A stretch of 64,000 nt of DNA from Bacteroidia bacterium (lineage in GTDB: Bacteria > Bacteroidota > Bacteroidia > Flavobacteriales > Flavobacteriaceae): positions 204,564 to 268,563 of the forward strand of contig JAUIFO010000003.1 of NCBI GenBank assembly GCA_030430385.1, written 5' to 3'. Each line of letters begins with the position of its first letter. Within the stretch, counting starts at the first letter, position 1. The translations under genes were made by a program, and so were the position numbers. The notes under the pieces were generated by a model. That model did not search any database and was not told the origin of the DNA. It saw only the letters and a list, made by a program, of their open reading frames with translations. Shown piece after piece: positions 7,798-16,015 of this stretch.

Positions 7798-8934
7798 TTA
7801 TTTTCTTACTGCTGTATATGTTCCGTCAGGTTGAGTGACAGTTAATTTCTTAAACACGCCGTTTTCTGGGTCATTAAATTCTATTTTATATTCTAGTGAT
7901 TGTTTTAAATGAAACTCATGTTCACCCGTTGGAATCAATTCATAAGGAGGTTGTCCTGTTACGGAAAAATAAAGTTTAGTACCATTCTCTTGTGTGTAAA
8001 TCTTTATGGTGGTTCCTTGTATTTCATATTCGCCCACATATTGTTTTAAAGTACTTTGATCTACATATATGATTTTGGGTCTGTAATCAATAGCATCAGG
8101 TTTTGGCACTACTCTTAATGTCTCTTTAGAGGCAGTATTATTTCCTGTCATCTCATCATTAATCCATTTAATAAATTGTGATACTCTGGTGTAATTCTCT
8201 ACAACACCATATAAACCTTCATCTCCGCCTTTTGTATCTTGCCACGAGCTTATACCTGCTAAGTAAACAACATCATCCTTTACAATAAATGCAGGTCCAC
8301 CACTATCACCAGGACCACTAATACCTTCATATTCTGTAAGGTATTTTGTTTTCGTGTCTGGGTGGTCAAAAGTCCATGTTAGCCAGTTGCCAGTTGCTGT
8401 TTCTATTCTATTGGTAGCACCTCTTTGCTTCCCGTCATTACCATTTATTCCAATTAACCCATTCCCTTTGTTACCTCTACCCAACATATATATTAGCTTG
8501 TCTACTTCGTCTTCATCAGCATATAATTTCGCCTGTAATGTACCTAAAGGTTTTGTTTTTAAGTGTAATAATGCAATATCTGCTTGTTTCTCATCCCATT
8601 TTTTATACATAATGACCTTATCCACTTCAATCTCTTCATCATTAATAATGACAAAATGTTTCCTTCCTCTGTTAAATTTACTCGCAATTACTTCGACACA
8701 ATGAGCAGCTGAAATTGCCCATTGATCTGCTATAATGGTGCCTTCACAATCTGGTAGATTTATATGACATATATATTTTTCAAATTTTTCTGCTAGTTTG
8801 ATAAACTCAGCATCATCTTTATCGTGCCTGGTGATCATTTCATCATTCTTGGCATTATTTTTATAACTAAAGCTTACTAATAGTAATGATAGTATTAGAA
8901 GTAATACCATTGTGTTTGTTTTTTTCATTTTCAT
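7798..8934 (-). CDS. Secreted trypsin-like serine protease with C-terminal DUF3471-like domain
   Basis: The 378-residue product has a signal peptide (hydrophobic 'MVLLLILSLLLVSFSY'), then an S1 (chymotrypsin-fold) protease domain at ~45-265 with the full triad: His in 'SAAHCVE', Asp in 'DIALLHLK', Ser in 'GDSGGPAF'. After it, residues ~290-378 ('LKQYVGEYEIQGTTIKIYTQ...GQPPYELIP...EFHLK') look like DUF3471, a lipocalin-like domain normally found at the end of beta-lactamase-type serine hydrolases. It sits 38 bases downstream of such a hydrolase on the same strand, so the two are probably one transcript. Export to periplasm or surface is inferred. Confidence 0.85.
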   Translation of the reverse strand: MKMKKTNTMVLLLILSLLLVSFSYKNNAKNDEMITRHDKDDAEFIKLAEKFEKYICHINLPDCEGTIIADQWAISAAHCVEVIASKFNRGRKHFVIINDEEIEVDKVIMYKKWDEKQADIALLHLKTKPLGTLQAKLYADEDEVDKLIYMLGRGNKGNGLIGINGNDGKQRGATNRIETATGNWLTWTFDHPDTKTKYLTEYEGISGPGDSGGPAFIVKDDVVYLAGISSWQDTKGGDEGLYGVVENYTRVSQFIKWINDEMTGNNTASKETLRVVPKPDAIDYRPKIIYVDQSTLKQYVGEYEIQGTTIKIYTQENGTKLYFSVTGQPPYELIPTGEHEFHLKQSLEYKIEFNDPENGVFKKLTVTQPDGTYTAVRK

Positions 8935-8972
8935 TTTATTATTATGTATAATTATTGTTGTAGTTAATACTT

Positions 8973-10052
8973 TTACTCAGTGAGCAAAAAGTTTGATATC
9001 GCACCTGCAATGGTGTATACAAATGCTTCAAGTTCATTGCTAAGTACGACTATTGTAATTCCTTTGTTTGGGTAGATCCACATATCAGATGCAAAAAAAT
9101 CAGTGGTGCCACCATGTAATACTAACTTATTCTCTGAATCATTATTTTCAATTCCCCAGCCATATCCATAGCTTTCATATATATTTGTGGGTTGAAAATG
9201 CGGAAATAGGTATTTGTTTGTAGCTGCTTCATCTAATACTGTGTTATTCATTATTGATTGGCTCCAGAGTAATAAATCATTCGCTCGTGTTAGAATACCT
9301 CCATTTCCTTTAAGATTGAGATAAGGACCATTTTCACTCCAATTCTCTTCGTTTGGCTTATTATTTTCAACTCCGTTCAAATAACCGTTAGCCACTTCAT
9401 CTTGTTGCCAATCTGGAATTATATAACCCGTATGATGCATGTTTGAAGGTTCAAAAATCTCTAGATTTAAAAAGCTCTCATAATCCATTCCACTAACTTT
9501 TTCTATGATTAAACCAAGTAAGCTATAGCCAACATTAGAATAATTAAACCTTTCTCCAACGGAACTAATTAATTCACTATCAAAAACTTGGTCTAAAAAC
9601 TCTTCCTCGGTAATGGTTTCATAATCTCCACCTATTCCACCTACTAAACCTGAAGAATGTGTAAGTAATTGATGGATGGTTATATTCTCTTTGTCATTAG
9701 GAACAGTGTCAAAGTATTTTGATAAACTATCATTAACTGAGAGCGTATTTTGCATCTCTAATTTTAAAATTCCAGCCGCTGTAAATTGTTTTGTAATAGA
9801 TCCCATATCAAAAACAGTATTGATATCATGAAATCCATTTTCTTGACTATTTTTTCTTCCATATGCTTTATTAAATAAGATATTGTCATTTTGAGCAACT
9901 AAAACAACTCCTGAAAAGTCTCTTGCTATAAGCTCTGCATCAAGATCAGAAAAATCATCAATTATTACCTCTTCATCACTATTAGTACAACTAAGATTCA
10001 TTGATAAAAATGACATTGTTAGAAGTACTAAAATTGTATTTGTTCTTTTCAT
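8973..10052 (-). CDS. Beta-lactamase-family serine hydrolase lipoprotein (class C type)
   Basis: Penicillin-binding/beta-lactamase fold (~360 residues). Catalytic motifs: S-x-x-K in 'DMGSITKQFTAAG', Y-x-N in 'FNYSNVGYSLLG', and H-G-G in 'LVLHGGTTDFF'. Enzymes of this group are often D-aminopeptidases, esterases or PBP4*-like proteins rather than drug-resistance lactamases. The start is placed at the Met of 'MKRTNTILVLL' because it gives a clean lipoprotein signal ending 'SMNLSC'; a 15-residue upstream extension would run into the terminator of the neighbouring gene. The acidic residues after the Cys ('CTNSDEE') resemble the flavobacterial surface-lipoprotein export signal. Unlike many relatives it has no C-terminal DUF3471; that domain is in the adjacent protease. 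Confidence 0.88.
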   Translation of the reverse strand: MKRTNTILVLLTMSFLSMNLSCTNSDEEVIIDDFSDLDAELIARDFSGVVLVAQNDNILFNKAYGRKNSQENGFHDINTVFDMGSITKQFTAAGILKLEMQNTLSVNDSLSKYFDTVPNDKENITIHQLLTHSSGLVGGIGGDYETITEEEFLDQVFDSELISSVGERFNYSNVGYSLLGLIIEKVSGMDYESFLNLEIFEPSNMHHTGYIIPDWQQDEVANGYLNGVENNKPNEENWSENGPYLNLKGNGGILTRANDLLLWSQSIMNNTVLDEAATNKYLFPHFQPTNIYESYGYGWGIENNDSENKLVLHGGTTDFFASDMWIYPNKGITIVVLSNELEAFVYTIAGAISNFLLTE

Positions 10053-10080
10053 TATTTTTAAAATAAAAGTTTGAATATTA

Positions 10081-10114
10081 AAAAAAATATAACCCAAGTG
10101 AATTCACTCGGGTT
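10081..10114 (-). terminator. Terminator of the outer-membrane barrel gene
   Basis: AACCCAAGTG (10091-10100) and its near-complement CACTCGGGTT (10105-10114) pair with one A-C mismatch around AATT; reading the minus strand a T-rich tail follows (A-run at 10081-10088 on plus). It lies 20 bases after the stop at 10134. Confidence 0.75.
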
Positions 10115-10133
10115 TTAGAATTGTGAGTTTGTA

Positions 10134-10694
10134 TTAAAAGAAATATCCAACAGATAGTTGAAATACACCATTTCTGTTTTTTTCTGAAAAACCGTCTACA
10201 TTGTTAATGTTCGATAATCCAAGGTTATATCTAGCAGTAAAGTTAAGTCCGTTATCGAGTTTATAGCCTACTCCAAAATTGACACCATAATCTGTTGTAT
10301 GTAGAAGATCTTTATAGTCAATAGTTCCTCCTTTAGTAGATAATAAATAACCAACTTGCGGTCCGGCTTCTAAACTCAATCTTTCTGTAACATAGTATTT
10401 CCCTATCACTGGAATATTTAGATAGTATAGTGAGATTCTGCCTTCAGATTCGATATTGATATCAGAGCCTTGTCCGGAATATATGATTTCAGGTTGTAAG
10501 GAAAATTTGTTTGTGATTTTCCATTCAGCCATGACACCAACGTGAAAGTCTGTATTGGGCTTAAAGTCTTCTGTATTGTCTCCGGTAATAAATGCAAGAT
10601 TTAGACCTGCTTTTGCTCCAAATTCAACTTTTTGAGCATTGATGTTTGTTAATCCTAAAACTGCTATAACAGTTACTAATAATAATTTTTTCAT
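10134..10694 (-). CDS. Outer-membrane beta-barrel protein (PorT/OMP_b-brl_2-like)
   Basis: A 186-residue protein with an N-terminal signal peptide ending 'NINAQ' and a small beta-barrel: alternating hydrophobic/polar strands, 'FGAKAGLNLAFITG' as first strand, 'FSLQPEIIYSGQG', 'LSLEAGPQVGYLLS', and a terminal aromatic 'FQLSVGYFF' as expected for insertion by the BAM machinery. The role is unknown. The gene has its own promoter and terminator, so it is a single-gene transcript. Its promoter region is nearly the same as that of the hydrolase gene at 12079-12975, implying control by the same regulator. Confidence 0.85.
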   Translation of the reverse strand: MKKLLLVTVIAVLGLTNINAQKVEFGAKAGLNLAFITGDNTEDFKPNTDFHVGVMAEWKITNKFSLQPEIIYSGQGSDINIESEGRISLYYLNIPVIGKYYVTERLSLEAGPQVGYLLSTKGGTIDYKDLLHTTDYGVNFGVGYKLDNGLNFTARYNLGLSNINNVDGFSEKNRNGVFQLSVGYFF

Positions 10695-10816
10695 GTATTT
10701 TATGTTTTTTGATTTGTGGGTGCAAACGTAGATATGAAATCAAAACAAAAAGTTAATATTGATTCTGAAAACGTACTGAAACAATGGAATTGTACAAATT
10801 AGGACGTTTGATGTAT
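10692..10816 (-). promoter_or_regulatory. Promoter cassette copy A (outer-membrane barrel gene)
   Basis: The ~120 bases upstream of the start codon align along their whole length with the region 12973-13094. Copy A has an exact Bacteroidota -7 box TACGTTTG (minus strand, 10730-10723). Further upstream is a strongly conserved block, 10773-10815, containing ACAAATTAGGACG. On the minus strand its outer end reads H-Q-T-S-stop, matching the last codons (H-K-T-S-stop) of the AraC gene next to copy B. Confidence 0.65.
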
Positions 10817-10819
10817 GGT

Positions 10820-11437
10820 TTAAAACAAATCATTGAGATTAAAACGATATGATAGTCTTAATAGAAATACAGTTAAAGGTTTAGAATTTGATTTAACAAT
10901 AGTTGTAGTTCTGGTTCCATTGTAATTGGGAGTAACTCCAAGATATTGATATCTTAATGACAAGATGAAGTTATTAATGTGTCCTCCTACATTTATTCCT
11001 GCAGTAAAATTTGGTTGATTTATTTTGACTCTTTTGTCTGTATGCACAAATGAGAACAATGAAGAATAACCCAAATTTGATTCAACAAACAGATATTTAT
11101 TTATTGGTAATCTATAAAGGATTGTTATGGCTGTAAACTTAAAATCATTTGATGATAATATTTCGATATTGTTATTTACAGTATTAGAAGTGCCTGGAAT
11201 AAAATTACCTCCTAAATAAAAACCTAAACCTAGTTCTCCAAATGAATACGGTTTTATAACGCTAAAATGTAATTCAGCTTTACCTCGTGCATTTTTATTA
11301 CCTACAATGTTTCCAATTCCTGCGCCAATTTCTATAAATGTGTCTTGCGCACAAACACCATGAAAAACAAATAAAAATAAAGGAGTGATTAATAGACACC
11401 TTATTGTATGCATTGGCATAAATTGCACTTTAATCAA
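10820..11437 (-). CDS. Hypothetical outer-membrane beta-barrel protein
   Basis: A 205-residue secreted protein. The signal peptide 'LLITPLFLFVFHGVCAQ' is clear; the Met at residue 9 ('MHTIRCLL', 11413) may be the true start. The rest alternates short beta strands rich in aromatic residues ('SFGELGLGFYLGG', 'FIEIGAGIGNIVG', 'FILSLRYQYLGVT') and ends 'FLLRLSYRFNLNDLF', a pattern typical of an outer-membrane barrel. I recognise no named family. It lies between the two promoter-cassette genes but lacks the cassette itself. Confidence 0.6.
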   Translation of the reverse strand: MIKVQFMPMHTIRCLLITPLFLFVFHGVCAQDTFIEIGAGIGNIVGNKNARGKAELHFSVIKPYSFGELGLGFYLGGNFIPGTSNTVNNNIEILSSNDFKFTAITILYRLPINKYLFVESNLGYSSLFSFVHTDKRVKINQPNFTAGINVGGHINNFILSLRYQYLGVTPNYNGTRTTTIVKSNSKPLTVFLLRLSYRFNLNDLF

Positions 11438-11564
11438 AATATTCTAATAATTTTTTTGGTAAAAAACAGCAACTTTATTAGCTTACAATAAAGATTTATG
11501 TGAATATCCATCTCTATCAAAGCAATAAAATCGCTATTAATCTTATACGCTATTAGCAAGGGTT

Positions 11565-12056
11565 TTAATACACTTTCCTTTTAAAAATATAACGTGTAAT
11601 AAAAATCCCATTCCCATCACTTTTACCAGCATCACTTTCTACAGCACTAGTTACGAATATCAAATCCCAACCTTCTGCAATCATAGTAGTTAACTTTGAA
11701 GAGATTACAGCATCATTCGCTGCTATATTCTGAAATCGAATTCCTCCAATATTATAAAAGTTCAACAATTTTGTTTCCTCAAAATCCTTAACTCTAATAT
11801 CTTTTCTTTTAGATTTGTTTCTGGTATTATCATCATTAGTTTGTGTAGAGGTGAATTTTTTATAATCTCTTTTATCATTGGATGAAATTAAACGCGATCT
11901 ACCTAATCCGTCAGGTATTATAGACTCTATGCTTGTAATGACCTTTACTTCAAATTCTTGTTTTAAAACATCTTGTTCTTTTAAGGTCTCTTGCGCCAAA
12001 GTATTAGTTATAAATACTATAAATACAGCCATAGTTGTTAATATGGTCTTTCTCAT
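11565..12056 (-). CDS. Secreted DUF4177-like protein
   Basis: A 163-residue protein with a signal peptide ('TMAVFIVFITNTLAQ'). The mature part begins 'EFEVKVITSIESIIPDGLGRSRLI' and has a C-terminal stretch 'KLTTMIAEGWDLIFVTSAV...GIFITRYIFKRK' that resembles DUF4177 ('L...EGWEL...RY.F.R'). A lysine/asparagine-rich linker (~75-95) divides the two halves. The function is unknown. It starts 22 bases after the stop of the alpha/beta hydrolase gene on the same strand, so they are likely co-transcribed. Confidence 0.6.
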   Translation of the reverse strand: MRKTILTTMAVFIVFITNTLAQETLKEQDVLKQEFEVKVITSIESIIPDGLGRSRLISSNDKRDYKKFTSTQTNDDNTRNKSKRKDIRVKDFEETKLLNFYNIGGIRFQNIAANDAVISSKLTTMIAEGWDLIFVTSAVESDAGKSDGNGIFITRYIFKRKVY

Positions 12057-12078
12057 TTATTTAAGTTTTATGTTATAA

Positions 12079-12975
12079 TTATTCTATACCAAAGGCTTCA
12101 CTAAAACCTTGTTGTATAAAGCCCTCAAAAGGTTCGTCATGGCCTCCAGTACCAGAAAGTATATTAGCGTTTTTAGATTGCAAAAATGTAACCTCTTCCT
12201 TTGTAAGACTACCAACTGCTTCGTCTGTTTCTCCATAAATATATGTTATGTTAGATAGGCTTTCAATAGCACTAAATTGCTGTGTATATCTATTCATTCC
12301 TAAACTTGCAAACAGCCTAGCTTCATTTCTATTAAATACATTATCAAATGGTTCTTCATCTACTATTGGAGTAACTCCGTTTTCAAAGTACGCGTTCTTT
12401 CCATCTGCAAGACCTTGCCACATAGCATCATTAATATCCAATCTACCTGTCATAATTAAATATTTATCAGCGACTTCTATTCCTTTTTCTGCAATTAGTT
12501 CTTGTGTTACAAATGCGCCATATGAAATTCCGGCAATGTAAACTGTTCTCCCTTCATCTTTAAAGTACCTAACTACTTGATGTAGAATATCTATACTTTC
12601 AGCATTAAAATTAACAGCTTGGTCTAAAGTAATTTCATTGCCTTCTAATATGCCAGGATTTAACGTTTGCGCTTGGTGCACATTTATAGTTAATATATCT
12701 GTAGTATTAAAACCTGAGACAATATCGTCTACTAATTCTGTATCGAGTTCTGTGCTAGGACCTCCTGGTACAGTTATCAATACTGTAGAGGCTTTTTCAT
12801 CTCCATTAAAATAAATTAAATTTTTAATCTCTTGTGAAATTTCATTAAAGCCAGGAGGATTGTCGTCATTTTTAGAACATGACACTATTGTGAATGTAAA
12901 AATTGCTAATAGAACTAAGTTTAAAATTGTACGATAATGATTTTTGCTTACCGTTTTTGAAAATACTCTTCTCAT
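12079..12975 (-). CDS. Alpha/beta hydrolase-fold lipoprotein
   Basis: A 298-residue lipoprotein: hydrophobic 'ILNLVLLAIFTFTIVSC' then 'SKNDD', an acidic run after the lipid Cys like the flavobacterial surface-export signal. The body has an alpha/beta hydrolase plan: nucleophile elbow G-I-S-Y-G ('VYIAGISYGAFVTQELI', ~residue 165), a likely acid in 'YIYGETDEAVGS' and a likely catalytic His in 'GTGGHDEPFEGF'. Substrate unknown; esterase or peptidase is possible. It is the first gene after the AraC regulator and carries promoter cassette copy B, so it is a likely target of that regulator. Confidence 0.7.
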   Translation of the reverse strand: MRRVFSKTVSKNHYRTILNLVLLAIFTFTIVSCSKNDDNPPGFNEISQEIKNLIYFNGDEKASTVLITVPGGPSTELDTELVDDIVSGFNTTDILTINVHQAQTLNPGILEGNEITLDQAVNFNAESIDILHQVVRYFKDEGRTVYIAGISYGAFVTQELIAEKGIEVADKYLIMTGRLDINDAMWQGLADGKNAYFENGVTPIVDEEPFDNVFNRNEARLFASLGMNRYTQQFSAIESLSNITYIYGETDEAVGSLTKEEVTFLQSKNANILSGTGGHDEPFEGFIQQGFSEAFGIE

Positions 12976-13094
12976 TGATTTTTGTTTTTTGATTTATACT
13001 GGTCAAAAGTATATTGGTCAAAAAAATAAAAGTTGAGTTTTATCACTGAAGAAGTACTAAAACAGTAGAATCGGACAAATTAGGACGTTTTATG
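12973..13094 (-). promoter_or_regulatory. Promoter cassette copy B (alpha/beta hydrolase gene)
   Basis: Aligns with copy A (10692-10816) over about 120 bases. The -7 box is TACTTTTG (minus strand, 13011-13004), in register with that of copy A. The conserved upstream block (13051-13093) overlaps the last five codons and stop of the AraC gene. It is either an operator for that regulator or a duplicated gene end. Confidence 0.65.
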
Positions 13095-14171
13095 TAGCTT
13101 TCTATAGGCGCCTGGTGACATTTTATAGCTAGTATTAAAAGCACTATAGAAAGCACTTTTAGATTTAAAGCCAGCTTCCAAGCCTATAGCTTCGACAGAG
13201 TATTTATTAAAAACAGGATCTTGTAGCAGGTCTTTAGCAGCTTCAATACGATATTCATTTATAAATTGTATGACACTTTTATTTATTTCCTGATTTATGA
13301 TTTGTGACAAGTAGCCTTCACTAGTCTCTAACCGCGTTGCTAAGTCCAACCTACTCAAAAGTGGGTTTTTATATAGCTCTTCATCTTCCATTAGCTTATA
13401 AAGATTAGTAATGATTTTAGACGTTGTAGAACTTTTTATTTTCTTTTTTAACGGAGTACTTGTTATATTTTTTGAAACTAAATAATCGTGTATTTCTTCT
13501 TTTTGAGCAATTACTTGTAATTTAAATACACCATAGTATAAAATCCACCAAAAGAATAAACACATGCTTACCCACAATACATACATTATATTAAAGGACT
13601 GAAATATATATGCTTCTATTCGTGTCAAAACCCAGCACGCTATAAGAGACATAATAAACAAGTTTAAACGCAATAACCAGCGTTTTTTATCTTTAGAAAC
13701 AACCTCGGTTTCTAGAATTAATTTTCTGCCATAAAAAATCAAAATTATATTAAAAATAATAGAAGCAGTATCTCTTAAGAAAAATAAAAGAAATTCTAAA
13801 ATTGAACCATACAGGTTAAAAACATACACTGGTATTTCAAGAATGACACAACTAATAAAAGGAAGATATAACCATTTATACCTCTTGCTGTTATAAAAAC
13901 TATGCTTAATTTGGATTAGAAAATAAGTAAATACTGTAGTTCCAAATAAAGTATCGAATTTAAAATTACTAAACATTATAACAAAGATGTTATCTGGAAG
14001 AATAATATGTAACCATTCTAGAAAGGTCAAACTAGAAATCAAAAACAATGACAGTGCTAGATAGTTGTTAGCACGACTTTTATAAAATGATGATGTAAAA
14101 AGTACGATACTTATAAAGTATCCAATAATTACACTTGCAATCATTACAAAGTCTAGAATAGTTTGATTCAT
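13080..14171 (-). CDS. Membrane-anchored AraC-family transcriptional regulator
   Basis: A 363-residue protein. Residues 1-~215 hold six to seven hydrophobic segments ('FVMIASVIIGYFISIVLF', 'YLALSLFLISSLTFLEWL', 'LFIMSLIACWVLT', 'MCLFFWWILYYGVFKL' and others), a membrane sensor module. Residues ~260-363 are an AraC HTH_18 domain: first helix-turn-helix 'LSRLDLATRLETSEGYLSQIIN', second 'AIGLEAGFKSKSAFYSAFNTSYKMSPGAYRK'. Such flavobacterial regulators sense envelope or small-molecule signals and act on nearby genes. Likely targets here are the genes with promoter cassettes A and B. The stop codon region is itself inside cassette B. Confidence 0.88.
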   Translation of the reverse strand: MNQTILDFVMIASVIIGYFISIVLFTSSFYKSRANNYLALSLFLISSLTFLEWLHIILPDNIFVIMFSNFKFDTLFGTTVFTYFLIQIKHSFYNSKRYKWLYLPFISCVILEIPVYVFNLYGSILEFLLFFLRDTASIIFNIILIFYGRKLILETEVVSKDKKRWLLRLNLFIMSLIACWVLTRIEAYIFQSFNIMYVLWVSMCLFFWWILYYGVFKLQVIAQKEEIHDYLVSKNITSTPLKKKIKSSTTSKIITNLYKLMEDEELYKNPLLSRLDLATRLETSEGYLSQIINQEINKSVIQFINEYRIEAAKDLLQDPVFNKYSVEAIGLEAGFKSKSAFYSAFNTSYKMSPGAYRKLHKTS

Positions 14172-14510
14172 TTTTTATTTGTGTCTAAGTTTATTGACTA
14201 CCTGATTTTGTGCGTTGCTAATATAAATTAGACAACATATATTACATAGTTAAGTAAATCATAATATTCTAAAATAATTATGTTCTTTAAAATGATTAAC
14301 CTTTTATAATATTATAAACTACAAAAGATCAAACAAACGAGATATTCTATAGTTCATTGAATATATCACTCCAATTAATCATAAAGAGTATAGAATATTT
14401 AATTATTATAAACATTTAACTATATTGACCAAACCATTAAAATAAAAAGGTCTAAAACATACCTATATCAAAATAGTGGATTCCTGTCTTATAGGAATAA
14501 CATAAAACAG
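14172..14510. other. 339-bp divergent intergenic region
   Basis: Very AT-rich spacer between the AraC regulator (minus) and the dehydrogenase (plus). I see no gene, RNA family or exact TAnnTTTG box with a fitting -33 element. The only structure is a degenerate REP-like hairpin right before the dehydrogenase start (14477-14503). Confidence 0.5.
14477..14503 (+). repeat. Degenerate REP-like hairpin just before a start codon
   Basis: ATTCCT (14480-14485) and AGGAAT (14493-14498) pair around 7 bases, and the whole reads GGATTCCTG...AGGAATAACA, close to the right half of the element at 47920-47945. It ends about 8 bases before the ATG at 14511, inside the leader. Confidence 0.45.
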
Positions 14511-15449
14511 ATGAACATACTACACTTAGATTCAAACCATCCTTTGCTTATTGAAGAATTAAACACTCTAGGTTTTACCAACGATGAAGATTATACATCA
14601 ACTAAAACAGAGATAGAAACTAAAATTTCAACCTATGATGGTCTTATTATTCGCAGTCGTTTTACCATAGACAAAACATTTATTGATGCTGCTAAACACC
14701 TTAAATTTATAGGTCGCGTTGGTGCTGGACTTGAAAATATAGATTGTGAGTATGCTGCTCAAAAAGGCATTACGCTCATCGCTGCTCCTGAAGGCAATAG
14801 AAATGCTGTTGGCGAGCACAGTTTAGGCATGCTATTGGCGCTATTCAATAAGCTTAATAAAGCAGATCAAGAAGTCAAACAAGGCAAATGGTTGCGTGAA
14901 GACAATCGAGGGATTGAACTCGACGGTAAAACGGTTGGTTTAATTGGTTATGGAAATATGGGAAAAGCGTTTGCAAAAAAACTGAGAGGATTTGATGTAA
15001 ACGTGCTATGCTATGACATCAAACCAAATGTTGGCGATGAAAATGCGACACAGGTCAGCTTAAATACGTTACAAGCACAAGCTGATGTACTCAGTTTACA
15101 TACACCTCAAACTGCACTCACTATAAATATGGTTAATACTGAATTTATAGAGGCTTTTAAAAAACCGTTTTGGCTACTAAATACTGCCAGAGGAAAGAGT
15201 GTCGTGACCAAAGATTTGGTTTCAGCATTAAAAACAGGTAAGATTCTTGGTGCTGGACTTGATGTATTGGAATATGAAAAATCATCCTTTGAAGATGTCA
15301 TGTCAAGTGCAGTTGAAACCTCTCACCTAAAAGAATTAGTTCATATGGATAATGTGCTTCTCACACCTCATGTCGCTGGATGGACTGTTGAGAGCAAGAT
15401 CAAATTAGCGCAAACCATAGTAAATAAAATAAAAGCAAAATTTTGCTGA
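14511..15449 (+). CDS. D-3-phosphoglycerate dehydrogenase-like 2-hydroxyacid dehydrogenase
   Basis: NAD-dependent D-2-hydroxyacid dehydrogenase of 312 residues. The substrate domain ('LDSNHPLLIEELNTLGF') is followed by the Rossmann fold with 'VGLIGYGNMGKAFAKKLRGF' (~residue 140) and an acidic residue after the second strand ('CYDIKP') that selects NAD. Catalytic Arg ('NTARGKSV', ~225), Glu ('GLDVLEYEKSSFE') and His ('LLTPHVAGWT', ~290) are present. It lacks the C-terminal ACT domain of long SerA forms, but short forms make serine in Bacteroidota. Other 2-hydroxyacids remain possible substrates. Confidence 0.85.
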   Translation: MNILHLDSNHPLLIEELNTLGFTNDEDYTSTKTEIETKISTYDGLIIRSRFTIDKTFIDAAKHLKFIGRVGAGLENIDCEYAAQKGITLIAAPEGNRNAVGEHSLGMLLALFNKLNKADQEVKQGKWLREDNRGIELDGKTVGLIGYGNMGKAFAKKLRGFDVNVLCYDIKPNVGDENATQVSLNTLQAQADVLSLHTPQTALTINMVNTEFIEAFKKPFWLLNTARGKSVVTKDLVSALKTGKILGAGLDVLEYEKSSFEDVMSSAVETSHLKELVHMDNVLLTPHVAGWTVESKIKLAQTIVNKIKAKFC

Positions 15450-15511
15450 ATTTTATCGATTTGAGTACGTTTCTATAGAGGGATCTCAATGTAGTGCCTC
15501 ATAAATTCAGC
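15445..15511 (+). other. Possible structured element after the dehydrogenase gene
   Basis: GCTGAATTTTAT (15445-15456) can pair with ATAAATTCAGC (15501-15511) with one bulge, and inside it TTGAG (15461-15465) pairs with CTCAA (15485-15489). It overlaps the stop codon and has no T-run, so it is a poor terminator. It may protect the RNA end or be chance. Confidence 0.25.
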
Positions 15512-15584
15512 ATTAGTCGATATGACAATTTTCCATATTTTAGTATTCTAATATGAACCCTTTGTGCTTTCACACTAAATACCG

Positions 15585-15995
15585 ATGAAAAAAACGATAC
15601 TTGTTTTTGGATTACTCATTTTAGCCTTACTATTACTTTTTCAGTTTAGTAAATATGCGTTGATCTCAAGTCACTTAACCATTGAGATTATCATTGCAGT
15701 CATAGCCATTGTATTTTTCAGTATTGGTGTGTTTCTCAATAAGAAAAGTTTGCATCAAAAAACCAACAATTCAGAAGCTATCGATTATGAAAAAATAAAA
15801 GAACTCGAAATTAGTGATCGCGAATATGACGTTCTTTTAGGTATTTCCGAAGGCTTATCAAACAAAGAAATTGGCGAAAAACTTTTTGTGTCTGAAAGCA
15901 CGATCAAAACACATGTTTCAAATCTTCTTGTGAAATTAAATGCAAAGCGACGTACGCATGCTTTGCAAATTGCTAAGGACTTAAATATTATATAA
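15585..15995 (+). CDS. Small membrane-anchored LuxR-type transcriptional regulator
   Basis: A 136-residue protein: two membrane helices (~5-22 'ILVFGLLILALLLLFQF' and ~32-50 'IEIIIAVIAIVFFSIGVF'), a short linker, and a GerE/LuxR helix-turn-helix at ~72-132 ('LEISDREYDVLLGISEGLSNKEIGEKLFVSESTIKTHVSNLLVKLNAKRR', given here only to name the domain limits: L72 to R122). There is no receiver domain. The genes right behind it are probably its targets; direct repeats lie in the gap to the first of them. Confidence 0.88.
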   Translation: MKKTILVFGLLILALLLLFQFSKYALISSHLTIEIIIAVIAIVFFSIGVFLNKKSLHQKTNNSEAIDYEKIKELEISDREYDVLLGISEGLSNKEIGEKLFVSESTIKTHVSNLLVKLNAKRRTHALQIAKDLNII

Positions 15996-16015
15996 AAACA
16001 CTATTTTTAAACGAA

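Noticed and set aside
8354..8704. 116-codon plus-strand frame opposite the protease gene
   Set aside because: No domain; it lies wholly antisense to a protease with a complete catalytic triad.
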